Positions 54,689 to 63,112 of a stretch of DNA of 64,000 nucleotides are shown piece after piece. Source of the DNA: Danxiaibacter sp048498555 (GTDB lineage: Bacteria > Bacteroidota > Bacteroidia > Chitinophagales > Chitinophagaceae); the NCBI GenBank assembly GCA_048498555.1, contig JBEHXT010000005.1:62001-126000 (forward strand). The letters are read 5' to 3'. The position numbers were made by a program, and so were the translations under genes. Positions within the stretch are counted from its first letter, which is position 1; every line of letters starts with the position of its first letter. Under the pieces are notes generated by a model. It saw only the letters and a list, made by a program, of their open reading frames with translations, was not told where the DNA came from and searched no databases.

Positions 54689-56131
54689 TTAAAATTCAAG
54701 TGTATATTTATATGAATTCTGGTACTGATCGGAATCGGCGAGCTTGAATCTTAGTGATTCAAAGATTTTTGCAGAAGGCAAATTAGTTTTTTTTACGTGC
54801 GCCGAAATGATTCCGCTTTTTACGCTTTTCAGTTCAAGGATTGCCTTCTTCAATATTATTTTTCCAAGTCCCGTTCCTCTGTATTCTGAATCTACAGAGA
54901 AAGCGACAACATACTCATTCTCAGAAAAATCAAACCGAACAGTACCCACAGCTTTTTCTATTTTATAAAAAATATAGAAAAAACAATTTTGGTCGCTTAA
55001 CTTATTTTCAAACCAACGTATATGACTGTTCCATTCAATGGGATTAGAGCTATATGAATTTGCTCTATTTTGAGGATCATTTGCCCATTGAAAAATCTGC
55101 ATTACATCCCCTTCTTTTACTTTCCGTCCATATACCATGCTTTCCAAATCTGCCTGATGAAAAGCTTTTTTATATCTAGCCTTAATATCACCACCAAAGT
55201 ATAAGCGTTGGTTTGCACAAATTTCCTTAAAATCTTTCTTTATGTTAAAGTCCTGAAAGTCAAACGCTACCTTCAATTCCAATGCATTCTTAAAAATCTC
55301 TTTTTGATTATCCACTGTCTGTACCAAGAAAAGGCCTCCACCAACACTCATGTATTCTATACTTACAGAACTTGCCGAACACACAGCGATGTCACTTACG
55401 ATCATGATTTCTTTCATTTCATCCGCGGAGATGTCATTATGCAGTTGAACCCGATCGTCGCCTCTGTTAGCAACAATCTCATTTAATTTATCTACAAAAG
55501 GAAATGCCTTACCTGTAACGACATGGATTGTACCAATTGATTTTTCCGATAATAATCGTTCAATCGTGGGAACGGTGTAATTATTCAAATCAGAACCGCC
55601 AAAGCATATTAAGGCCGACAGTTTGCCCTCAAAATTTCTTAGGATTGGTTCGCAAGATAAAAAAGGCTCTCGCAAAAGAGCAAATGCCGGGCCTAATAAC
55701 AACCTTGTATAAAATTCTGATTTGTAAGAAGCAGCAGTAATTCCGATTGCATGGTTGATAACTATGTCCGCAAAGAAATACTCTGTATGTAAATCGTCAA
55801 TACAAATCAATTGACTTCCGTTCTGCTTAATTATTTTTTGGTATGCGCTATCAAACTTATATCCATCAAGCACCAAAATATCTTCGCGGTTCACGAATTG
55901 CTTCATCAAATACTCCGGTTCATCTATTATTGGTAAATGAGTTGGGATTAATTTGAGTTCCGCTCCAGAAGACTTTAGCATATTGCGAACAAAAAGTTCA
56001 TTTTCTTCGCGTGTCAGAAATGTAGTCTCAAAATCATCAGAAATCATTGAGGCAAGCGCGGACGATCTTACCAAGTGGCCTAGTCCAATTTCTGTATTGC
56101 CATCGGCGCGAAAAAATACCTTTCTTCTCAA
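54689..56131 (-). CDS. pseG-pseH: fused PseG hydrolase - PseH acetyltransferase
   Basis: Two consecutive Pse pathway enzymes in one 480-residue chain. The N-part (about 1-325) is the GT-B-like UDP-sugar hydrolase PseG, with GLGHLVRSSALA (His19) and ICFGGSDLNNYT, and SIEYMSVGGGLFLVQTVDNQ. The C-part (about 326-480) is a GNAT N-acetyltransferase with AFSVDSEYRGTGLGKIILKKAI (acetyl-CoA loop RGTGLG) and DPQNRANSYSSNPIEWNSH, matching PseH, which acetylates the 4-amine. In the known pathway PseH acts before PseG, so the fusion order is opposite to the reaction order. The start overlaps pseF by ATGA. Confidence 0.9.
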   Translation of the reverse strand: MRRKVFFRADGNTEIGLGHLVRSSALASMISDDFETTFLTREENELFVRNMLKSSGAELKLIPTHLPIIDEPEYLMKQFVNREDILVLDGYKFDSAYQKIIKQNGSQLICIDDLHTEYFFADIVINHAIGITAASYKSEFYTRLLLGPAFALLREPFLSCEPILRNFEGKLSALICFGGSDLNNYTVPTIERLLSEKSIGTIHVVTGKAFPFVDKLNEIVANRGDDRVQLHNDISADEMKEIMIVSDIAVCSASSVSIEYMSVGGGLFLVQTVDNQKEIFKNALELKVAFDFQDFNIKKDFKEICANQRLYFGGDIKARYKKAFHQADLESMVYGRKVKEGDVMQIFQWANDPQNRANSYSSNPIEWNSHIRWFENKLSDQNCFFYIFYKIEKAVGTVRFDFSENEYVVAFSVDSEYRGTGLGKIILKKAILELKSVKSGIISAHVKKTNLPSAKIFESLRFKLADSDQYQNSYKYTLEF

Positions 56132-56835
56132 TTAACTTTGTTGTTTAAATAATTTAGAAATTCATATTTCTTTTCCGCTAAAACCCAATCATCGCTATCG
56201 TCTATGTCTTGCACCTGCATCGAACTAAACTCGATATATCCACAGTTATCAGTAATCACCTTTTTCGTTTCTAAGAATTTATTTGCCCGAAAAAAATAAA
56301 ACTGACCTGCATCATAATATCTATTTTTAAGATCCTGAGTGCGAACCTTTGACATATTTGGATGTTCATAACCAATCCTGCCATTCTCCGACTCAATTAA
56401 AGCTCTTTCTACCGGGTGAGGATATTTTACGACACACAAAAGACTGTCAAAGTCTTCTTCCAAAATTTTATGCATGCCCTCTTGTAATTGCCCCTTTGTA
56501 GAAAGAATTGATGTAGCATACAAACAACAAACCACATCAAACGTTTTTCCCATTTCACCATACTTCAGCAACACCTCTTCAATCACATCGGCAGTTGTTG
56601 CAAAGTCATTCGAGTTTTCCTCAGAGCGAAGAAATGGGACGCTGGCACCATAACTCTTACACAGCTCAGCTGCGTTTTTGTCATTGGTTGAAACCATTAC
56701 CTCATCAAAAAGCTTCGAGTCCAGGGCTTTTTCTATCGCATACTGAATTAACGGCTTGCCTAAGAAATGTTTGAAATTTTTGTTGGGGATTCGTTTACTG
56801 CCCGTTCGTGCAGGAACAATTAAAAGTTTTTGCAT
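56128..56835 (-). CDS. pseF: pseudaminic acid cytidylyltransferase
   Basis: Activates pseudaminic acid as CMP-Pse from CTP, the donor for the transferase. 235 residues of the CMP-sugar synthetase family: LLIVPARTGSKRIPNKNFKHFLGKPLIQYAIEKAL at residues 3-37 (nucleotide-binding loop TGSKRIP), STNDKNAAELCKSYGASVPFLRSEE, and CLYATSILSTKGQL. GYEHPNMSKVRTQDLKNRYYDAGQFYFF is the PseF-type C-terminal signature. NeuA and KdsB are excluded by these motifs and by the neighbours. Its stop overlaps the pseGH start by 4 bp. Confidence 0.93.
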   Translation of the reverse strand: MQKLLIVPARTGSKRIPNKNFKHFLGKPLIQYAIEKALDSKLFDEVMVSTNDKNAAELCKSYGASVPFLRSEENSNDFATTADVIEEVLLKYGEMGKTFDVVCCLYATSILSTKGQLQEGMHKILEEDFDSLLCVVKYPHPVERALIESENGRIGYEHPNMSKVRTQDLKNRYYDAGQFYFFRANKFLETKKVITDNCGYIEFSSMQVQDIDDSDDWVLAEKKYEFLNYLNNKVN

Positions 56836-56872
56836 GCAGATAAATTAGAGAAGAAACAACCGGCATTGAAAG

Positions 56873-58021
56873 CTAGTAATACTTGAGAATGGTATCGATT
56901 ACAAATGCCTGCTCTTCGTCTGTCAATGTTGGATACATCGGAATGCTCAGGCATTGTGAATAGTAAGATTCGGCAACGGGAAAGGTTACATTGCTATAAC
57001 CATTTGACCGGTAATAAGGCAACATATGGACAGGAATATAATGAACCTGCGCATGTATGTTCTTCGATTTTAAGTGGTCATATAGCCCTTTACGGTCCGG
57101 AACCTGGATAACATATAAATGATATGCATTTTCGCCGTTGCGCTGAATTTCCAAAGGTTTGATGACGGAGTTCTTAAATGCTTCGTCATACCTGGATGCA
57201 ATTATCCGGCGACGCTGCAATCCTTCATCAGCCCTTTTTAATTGCGAAAGTCCCAGGGCCGCCTGAAAGTCAGTAAGTCTGTAATTATAGCCGAGTTCCT
57301 GCATTTCATAATACCAGCCACCATGATTTTCATGCATCCGTGCAGGGTCTTTTGTTATGCCATGCGTGCGTAGCAGCAACAACTTCTCATAAAGAGCCTT
57401 GTTGTTTGTTGTCACCATGCCGCCTTCACCACATGCTATGTGCTTCACCGGATGGAAAGAGAATATAGCAAGATCTGCGTAAACACCATTACCACAAAAT
57501 TGCTTTACACCCTTGGTGTCTATAAAATATCCACCCGGAGCGTGACAAGCATCTTCTAAAATCCAAAGCCCGTATTGATCAGCCAGTCTTCTAAGCCTTT
57601 CTGTATCTACAGCATAACCGGCAAAATCTACAGGAACAATGCCTGTAAAAGTTCCTTTTGGCGATGAGCTCAATAACTTTTCTACCGCATCCAAATCAAT
57701 CGTGGCAGTTTGGGCATCAATGTCCACCAGCGTAACGGTTCCACCACAGTATTTAATGCAGTTGGCGGATGCGGCAAAAGTGATGTCCGGAACTATCACG
57801 TTCGATTTTTCATTTACACCAAGGGCCATGGCCGCAAGGTGTAGTGCTGCTGTTCCGTTGGAAACAGCAACTGCATATTTTGTATTTACGTATTGTGCAA
57901 AAGCTTTCTCAAAGGCTGCTATGGTTGGCCCCTGAGTAAGAAAATCTGACTGCAGTGCACGGGTTACCTCGCAAATGTCCTCGTCTGTAATATGTTGTCG
58001 TCCGTAAGGAATACTATTCAT
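56873..58021 (-). CDS. pseC: UDP-4-amino-sugar aminotransferase
   Basis: PLP-dependent aminotransferase of the DegT/DnrJ/EryC1 family that aminates the C4 ketone made by PseB. 382 residues. The PLP Lys is in IFSFHPVKHIACGEGGMV (K near residue 182), with AVSNGTAALHLAAMALGVNE, GIVPVDFAGYAVD and EDACHAPGGYF as family blocks, and YNYRLTDFQAALGLSQL. It follows pseB by 4 bp. PseC is preferred over other members by the surrounding genes. Confidence 0.93.
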   Translation of the reverse strand: MNSIPYGRQHITDEDICEVTRALQSDFLTQGPTIAAFEKAFAQYVNTKYAVAVSNGTAALHLAAMALGVNEKSNVIVPDITFAASANCIKYCGGTVTLVDIDAQTATIDLDAVEKLLSSSPKGTFTGIVPVDFAGYAVDTERLRRLADQYGLWILEDACHAPGGYFIDTKGVKQFCGNGVYADLAIFSFHPVKHIACGEGGMVTTNNKALYEKLLLLRTHGITKDPARMHENHGGWYYEMQELGYNYRLTDFQAALGLSQLKRADEGLQRRRIIASRYDEAFKNSVIKPLEIQRNGENAYHLYVIQVPDRKGLYDHLKSKNIHAQVHYIPVHMLPYYRSNGYSNVTFPVAESYYSQCLSIPMYPTLTDEEQAFVIDTILKYY

Positions 58022-58025
58022 AATC

Positions 58026-59042
58026 TTATACTTCGAATTGTGGGTCGATATGCTGTTTTATAAGCGTTCTGAGCGAGTCAACGGTTTCCCATTCAGTATT
58101 CGTTCCGGAATTATATTTAAAACCTATTTCAACCGGCTGTGCTTGAAAGTGGGAAAGGTATTCGTCGCGGGACCAAACCGGTACCTGCGGCAGAATAACA
58201 TAATATTTGCCTACGTCAACCGTTGAAAAAGAATCTGCTTCGGTAATCATCTCTTCGTGTATCTTCTCGCCAGGCCTGATTCCTACGATTGGTTTCTCAG
58301 CACTCGGACAAACGGCTTCGGCTACATCAAGAATTCTATATGATGGAATTTTTGGAACAAAAATCTCTCCTCCCCAATGATGCTGCAGAGCAAACAACAC
58401 CATATTAACGCCATCCTCAAGTGATATATTAAACCTGGTCATTCTTTCATCAGTTATTGGAAGAACACCATTTTTTTTCTTATCCAAAAAGAAGGGTATA
58501 ACAGAACCTCTTGAGCCCATCACGTTTCCATAACGCACTACTGAAAAACGCAGATTTCTTTTTCCCTTAATATTGTTTGCTGCCACAAATAACTTATCTG
58601 AACAAAGCTTGGTTGCACCGTACAGGTTGATTGGCGCAGCAGCTTTGTCTGTGGAGAGTGCAACTACATCCTGCACGCCACAATCCAATGCGGCATTAAT
58701 TACATTTTCGGCACCCATCACGTTTGTCAAAATACACTCCATCGGATTGTATTCCGCTGTTGGCACCTGTTTTAAAGCGGCAGCATGAATTATAATATCG
58801 ATCCCTTCGCATGCACGTTTTAATCGCTCTGCATTTCTTACATCGCCAATAAAAAAACGAATCTGGGGATACTTCGCTGCTGGATAAGAAGCGGCCATTT
58901 CAAACTGCTTCAGCTCGTCCCGGGAAAAGATCACTAATCGCTTAACGTCTGGATATTTTGCCAGTACCTGGGACACAAATTTTTTTCCAAAGGAGCCGGT
59001 TCCTCCTGTTACTAAAATGGATTTATTGTTTAAATCTAACAT
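58026..59042 (-). CDS. pseB: UDP-N-acetylglucosamine 4,6-dehydratase (inverting)
   Basis: First Pse enzyme, converting UDP-GlcNAc into the 4-keto-L-altro sugar. 338 residues, short-chain dehydrogenase: SILVTGGTGSFGKKFVSQVL (8-27), HAAALKQVPTAEYNPME (KQVP motif), catalytic STDKAAAPINLYGATKL (Met/Tyr/Lys region of this family, with YGATK), and RYGNVMGSRGSVIPFF. FlaA1/PseB types share these, whereas retaining dehydratases do not have the KQVP block. 15 bp after the Wzz-like gene, so it is the head of the pse run. Confidence 0.93.
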   Translation of the reverse strand: MLDLNNKSILVTGGTGSFGKKFVSQVLAKYPDVKRLVIFSRDELKQFEMAASYPAAKYPQIRFFIGDVRNAERLKRACEGIDIIIHAAALKQVPTAEYNPMECILTNVMGAENVINAALDCGVQDVVALSTDKAAAPINLYGATKLCSDKLFVAANNIKGKRNLRFSVVRYGNVMGSRGSVIPFFLDKKKNGVLPITDERMTRFNISLEDGVNMVLFALQHHWGGEIFVPKIPSYRILDVAEAVCPSAEKPIVGIRPGEKIHEEMITEADSFSTVDVGKYYVILPQVPVWSRDEYLSHFQAQPVEIGFKYNSGTNTEWETVDSLRTLIKQHIDPQFEV

Positions 59043-59057
59043 ACAATTCCAACTAGT

Positions 59058-60110
59058 TTAGTTGTTTAATAGAAGCTTGTTATACAGATATCTGATGATC
59101 AAATACGATGAGATCAGAAACATAAATAAAAATGTCGCGGCCAAGGTCCACTTGACAACATTCGGGCGAATCTCTTTCAAAGGAAACCGGGGCTCATCAA
59201 TAATCTGATACAACGGCGTTTCTTTTTGTAAAGTAATTTTTGCGATTTCCAGGTTTCTGAGAACTTCAGTATAGGCTGCGGATAATACCTGAACTTTCAA
59301 CTCGCCTTTTTGCATGTCAACACGCTGTGATTGCAATGCAGGATTCAAATTAAACGTCTGGTCTGCAGTGCTTGCCACTGATGTTATACTACCTCCGAGC
59401 AAAATCCTTAAACTGTCTGCTTCGCGTTGCAACATTGCCAGATTGTCGGTTGCTACTTTTGTCTTGGCTTTGATGTACATTGAAGAAGCCTCCTCTACGA
59501 GATTATCGGTAAGATAAACAGCTATTTTTTCATCGTTGGAGGTTACACTCAATGAATAAAAGCTAAGCTTTTTGTCAACTTTGTCAATATCGATAAAGCT
59601 TTTTACGAGTATTTCTTTAATCTCGTTCACCAAACTATCCTGAACCGGAGACAAGCTCTCTGCTTTCTCAGGAAAAGGCAATGCCCCTTTGAGCCGTTCT
59701 TCCTTCTCCCACTTCTTTGCCAAGCCACTTGATCTTGCGAAATAATTAATCAGATTACCGGGTTGATTTGGCATCTTTTTAAATAACGCCCCCGTTATTA
59801 TTGTGCGGGATTGAAGAAGCTGCGTAATATTTTCTCCGTCAAATGCGCCACTGCTGTTGTTGTTTGCAAGATCAAGCCCAAATTGGGTAGCCAGCCCTGC
59901 AAGCGTCCCTCCCTTTGGTGATTCATTTGATAAAACAAATATCAACTCCCCCTTATACGCTGATGCTTTGTTATACGCATAGAAAAAACCAATAATTCCA
60001 CCAAGCAGTCCACAAAGCAAAATAAGTTTCCATTTGGACTTAAGGTATCTGGTCCATTCCTTCGCTGCTAAAACCAGGTCCAAAAAGGATATTTCATTTT
60101 CTGTTGACAT
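59058..60110 (-). CDS. Wzz-like chain-length determinant, without kinase domain
   Basis: Inner-membrane polysaccharide co-polymerase of 350 residues. Two spans enclose a periplasmic region: WKLILLCGLLGGIIGFFYAYN near 27-47 and VVKWTLAATFLFMFLISSYLII near 318-339. PNQPGNL and LYQIIDEPRFPLKEIRPN are typical Wzz signatures, the latter just before the second span. A cytoplasmic tyrosine kinase part (as in Wzc) is missing, so a separate kinase, or none, must be involved. Between Wza (19 bp) and pseB (15 bp), so co-transcribed. Confidence 0.88.
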   Translation of the reverse strand: MSTENEISFLDLVLAAKEWTRYLKSKWKLILLCGLLGGIIGFFYAYNKASAYKGELIFVLSNESPKGGTLAGLATQFGLDLANNNSSGAFDGENITQLLQSRTIITGALFKKMPNQPGNLINYFARSSGLAKKWEKEERLKGALPFPEKAESLSPVQDSLVNEIKEILVKSFIDIDKVDKKLSFYSLSVTSNDEKIAVYLTDNLVEEASSMYIKAKTKVATDNLAMLQREADSLRILLGGSITSVASTADQTFNLNPALQSQRVDMQKGELKVQVLSAAYTEVLRNLEIAKITLQKETPLYQIIDEPRFPLKEIRPNVVKWTLAATFLFMFLISSYLIIRYLYNKLLLNN

Positions 60111-60129
60111 TACAACTGGGAGTTATTAG

Positions 60130-62592
60130 TTATTTACTGAGATTAACGATAGCTATTATGACCGCAGACAATGAAGCCAAAGCACTAGATATTCCCACAA
60201 TTTCACCTGTGGAGAATGGTTTTACATCAGGCTTTTCCGGAACCACGATCTCGGAGCCAGGTTTTACAGATGGATAATTTTTAAAGAATAAAAAATGCCT
60301 CGTTGCTTTTGCCTTCCCGTTGGCATACAGAATATATGATTTGCTTTTTCTACCACGTTCTGAAACGCCACCGGCAGCAGACAAATAGTTTTTAAAACTA
60401 TAGTTATTATCATAAGGAATTTGTGTTGGAAACAACACGCTTCCACTTACTCTAACCTGTGCATTGTACTTTGGAACAAAAAGTTCATCACGGCCCTTCA
60501 AAACAACATCTTCAGGGGATCCCGGATTACGTAAAATCTTGTCAAGGTCGATGGGGATCTGGTCGAATTCCTTAGTGAGGTCTTCGGTTATGTTAGCACT
60601 GGCTGTATCTTTTAACTGAGACTGAATCTTCTCAATCTTCTGTGTGCGCAGTGCAACCATTTCATTATCATCATTATATCGCTTAACGTAAGCCCCCTGG
60701 ATATACGCTTCGGGCGTAAATCCCCCAGCTCTTTTTATCAGGTCGCTTACGCGCTCTTCACGCTTTGAAAGTACATATGGGCCAGGATATTGAAGTTGGC
60801 CACCAACGATAACCGTTTGAAGCTCCTGGTAACCCGGCTTTTTTCTAATGGTAATAACATCGAAAGGTTGCAAGGCCAGGTTATTTGCAGAAGAGGATAA
60901 ATCTACAATGTCATTAATCTCCACAATATCACTTGCGCGTATGTCCTGCGATGTAAGTGTATCGCGTTTAATCAAGCGAGCCACCTCTATTCTTCGTGTA
61001 TAAGCACCTTCCGCAAGCCCGCCAGCCTGCACAATAAGGTCTTTCAGGCTAATATTATTGCCATAGCTGTAAAATCCAGGGTTTCTTACTTCCCCCTGCA
61101 CTGATACGTAGTATTCGTCTCTTAAGTCAAAGATTGATTTAATGACCACCGAATCTTCTCGCTTTAAGGATATTTGCTCGGTGCCATTAATAACACTCTT
61201 GACATTGAACGACAATATTTCCTTAGAAAGGTCCGATTGCAAACGTATGATCTGTCCGCGGTCTGTATAAGCATCTTCTCTAATGCCATCTGCTTTTTTT
61301 ATTAATTCGCCTAAGGTCATTCCAGGTGTCAGCTCAAAACCGCCGCCGCGAAACACTGCCCCAGTGATTGTAACCCTGTTCACATACCGCCCCAACACCT
61401 TATCTACAACATAGTAGTCACCTGCTTTGGGTTGATAAGTATCAAATTCCTTAGCAAAGATGTCCTTCACCTGCAGTTCTTTGTCTGTAAACTGTGTAAC
61501 TTTTACAGAAGCTCTATAAGCACTGTCGGAAAATCCCGAAGCGAATTTTAATAAGTCTCCAAAGTTTTCACCCGGCAATATTTCAAAAATTCCAGGCCTT
61601 TTTACATAACCAGAAATTTCCACACGCTCATTATACGCGGGGATGCGAATAACATCGTTATCCCTTAAGTTGATATTGTCAGACTGATCGCCGTTCACTA
61701 GAAAGCGGTACAGGTCAATTTTTTTGAAAAGTTTGTTATTACGAATCAGTTCAATTTCTCTAAAGCTGCCAAATTGGGATGGGCCTCCACAGACGAAGAG
61801 CGCATTAAAGGCGGTAGAAAGAGAAGGTAGCGTATAGTTGCCGGGCTTGTTGCTTCCTATTATTGTAACTCTAATACTGCGGATATTTCCAAGTGTTACA
61901 GACAATTTCGAGCCGCCATTTGCTAGGGTAGGATACGCTGAACGCTGCATATAGCCTTTAATCCGGTCGGTTGCAGCTTCGATAGTCATTCCGCCAACCT
62001 TTATCTGGCCCACGTTAGGTATGTAAATTGCACCTTCAGACGAAACGGTCAACGAATGGGCCACTTCCTGAATACCATATACTGAAATTTCAAGTTGATC
62101 ATCCGGACCAATCTGATAGTTAAGCGGGGTAGCAATACGCAGATTTGGCTCAAACGTAAGTGATTGATTATTAAATAGTTCAGATCCAAATATTTTCGGG
62201 TCGATAAGGGGACGCCTTCGACTGGAGTCCAGAGATGATGAGTCCTGAAAGCGATTTGGCTGAACTGTGAGCGTGTCTGAGTTTTGGTTAGCTCCATTCA
62301 GGCTTTTGTTCGCGTTCAGCATTGCGATACGCTGCTTCAGTTTACTAATCTCATCAGGCAACATCCCTTTTGAAGCGGCCATCTGCTCAGCTTGTTCAAC
62401 GGTCATTCCGGAGGCCCTTAGCTGCTGCTGAAATTTGTAAATCTGTGCGTCGGTAAGTTGATCAACCCTGATTTTGCTTAAATCGGAACTTCGTAGCAGG
62501 TCTTGTGCGTTAGCTGTTGTAGAAAATAAGGCTATCGTAAGTATAAGTGTTAGTAACTTAAGGTAGTGTTTCATCCGGTTAGTATTTTGCAT
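60130..62592 (-). CDS. Wza-like polysaccharide export protein with SLBB repeats
   Basis: Outer-membrane export component of about 820 residues. The start is the ATG at 62592, after a GGGAGG stretch at suitable spacing; a GTG seven codons upstream and an ATG at 62574 are alternatives. A signal peptide ends near TANAQ. The Poly_export domain is at IGPDDQLEISVYGIQEV (about residue 160), followed by several SLBB domains such as VEISGYVKRPGIFEILPGEN, VSVQGEVRNPGFYSYGNN and VIVGGQLQYPGPYVLSKRE. It ends in a hydrophobic segment (GISSALASLSAVIIAIVNL). It heads the polysaccharide run and is read from the promoter at 62716-62744. Confidence 0.9.
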   Translation of the reverse strand: MQNTNRMKHYLKLLTLILTIALFSTTANAQDLLRSSDLSKIRVDQLTDAQIYKFQQQLRASGMTVEQAEQMAASKGMLPDEISKLKQRIAMLNANKSLNGANQNSDTLTVQPNRFQDSSSLDSSRRRPLIDPKIFGSELFNNQSLTFEPNLRIATPLNYQIGPDDQLEISVYGIQEVAHSLTVSSEGAIYIPNVGQIKVGGMTIEAATDRIKGYMQRSAYPTLANGGSKLSVTLGNIRSIRVTIIGSNKPGNYTLPSLSTAFNALFVCGGPSQFGSFREIELIRNNKLFKKIDLYRFLVNGDQSDNINLRDNDVIRIPAYNERVEISGYVKRPGIFEILPGENFGDLLKFASGFSDSAYRASVKVTQFTDKELQVKDIFAKEFDTYQPKAGDYYVVDKVLGRYVNRVTITGAVFRGGGFELTPGMTLGELIKKADGIREDAYTDRGQIIRLQSDLSKEILSFNVKSVINGTEQISLKREDSVVIKSIFDLRDEYYVSVQGEVRNPGFYSYGNNISLKDLIVQAGGLAEGAYTRRIEVARLIKRDTLTSQDIRASDIVEINDIVDLSSSANNLALQPFDVITIRKKPGYQELQTVIVGGQLQYPGPYVLSKREERVSDLIKRAGGFTPEAYIQGAYVKRYNDDNEMVALRTQKIEKIQSQLKDTASANITEDLTKEFDQIPIDLDKILRNPGSPEDVVLKGRDELFVPKYNAQVRVSGSVLFPTQIPYDNNYSFKNYLSAAGGVSERGRKSKSYILYANGKAKATRHFLFFKNYPSVKPGSEIVVPEKPDVKPFSTGEIVGISSALASLSAVIIAIVNLSK

Positions 62593-62715
62593 GGCTCCGC
62601 CTCCCTGAGTCACATACCATCAAAAAAAAAATCGATCAGGAAGAATGACCGATAGTATTCTTGCTTTTCATGGTTAGCTGATAGGTGATCTCCACTAAGA
62701 TTTATTAACAGGTGG

Positions 62716-62744
62716 CAAATATAGGATTTTTATCATGCTTTCAA
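62716..62744 (-). promoter_or_regulatory. strong promoter of the polysaccharide operon
   Basis: On the minus strand: TTTTTG ending at 62742, an 18-base spacer, then TATATTTG (62723-62716), an exact TAnnTTTG. Transcription would start near 62710, leaving about 115 bases of leader before the ATG at 62592. Confidence 0.7.
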
Positions 62745-62989
62745 AAAGCGATAAAAATGCTGAATTACAGCCGTTTCGGGCGATGATGAAGGAAAAATTA
62801 TGCCAAAAAAGGTTGTTAGCAGAACCCGAAAAGAAATAGATAAATGAAAAAAAGGAATGTTCGGAGTTAAAAGGAGCGCACTATAAGAAAAGTATTGATC
62901 AAAAACATGAAGGATCATTTTCGTTAAGTGTGTAAACTTTCTAATCAGGTGGGAGGTTCAATTTCATTCTAGCTTAGAAAATAGTACAG

Positions 62990-63027
62990 TTAAAAAATAA
63001 AAAAAATCGGGATTATTACCCCGATTT
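62990..63027 (-). terminator. terminator after the edge glycosyltransferase
   Basis: Minus strand: AAATCGGG, an 8-base loop, CCCGATTT, then TTTTTATTTTTT. It separates the glycosyltransferase upstream from the Wza promoter. Confidence 0.85.
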
Positions 63028-63040
63028 CTTATTTACAAAG

Positions 63041-63100
63041 TTTTTGAAACAGTGAAAAATTATTATTCTGTTTTTTATCTACACGATTTTTGAAACAGTG
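63041..63100. repeat. 14-bp direct repeat (TTTTTGAAACAGTG)
   Basis: Exact copies at 63041-63054 and 63087-63100, a 46-bp period, between the terminator and the glycosyltransferase stop. The surrounding bases differ. No function recognised. Confidence 0.7.
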
Positions 63101-63112
63101 TCAATTTTAGAG

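Noticed and set aside
63041..63100. CRISPR-like repeat
   Set aside because: Only two 14-bp copies, no further units and no cas genes.
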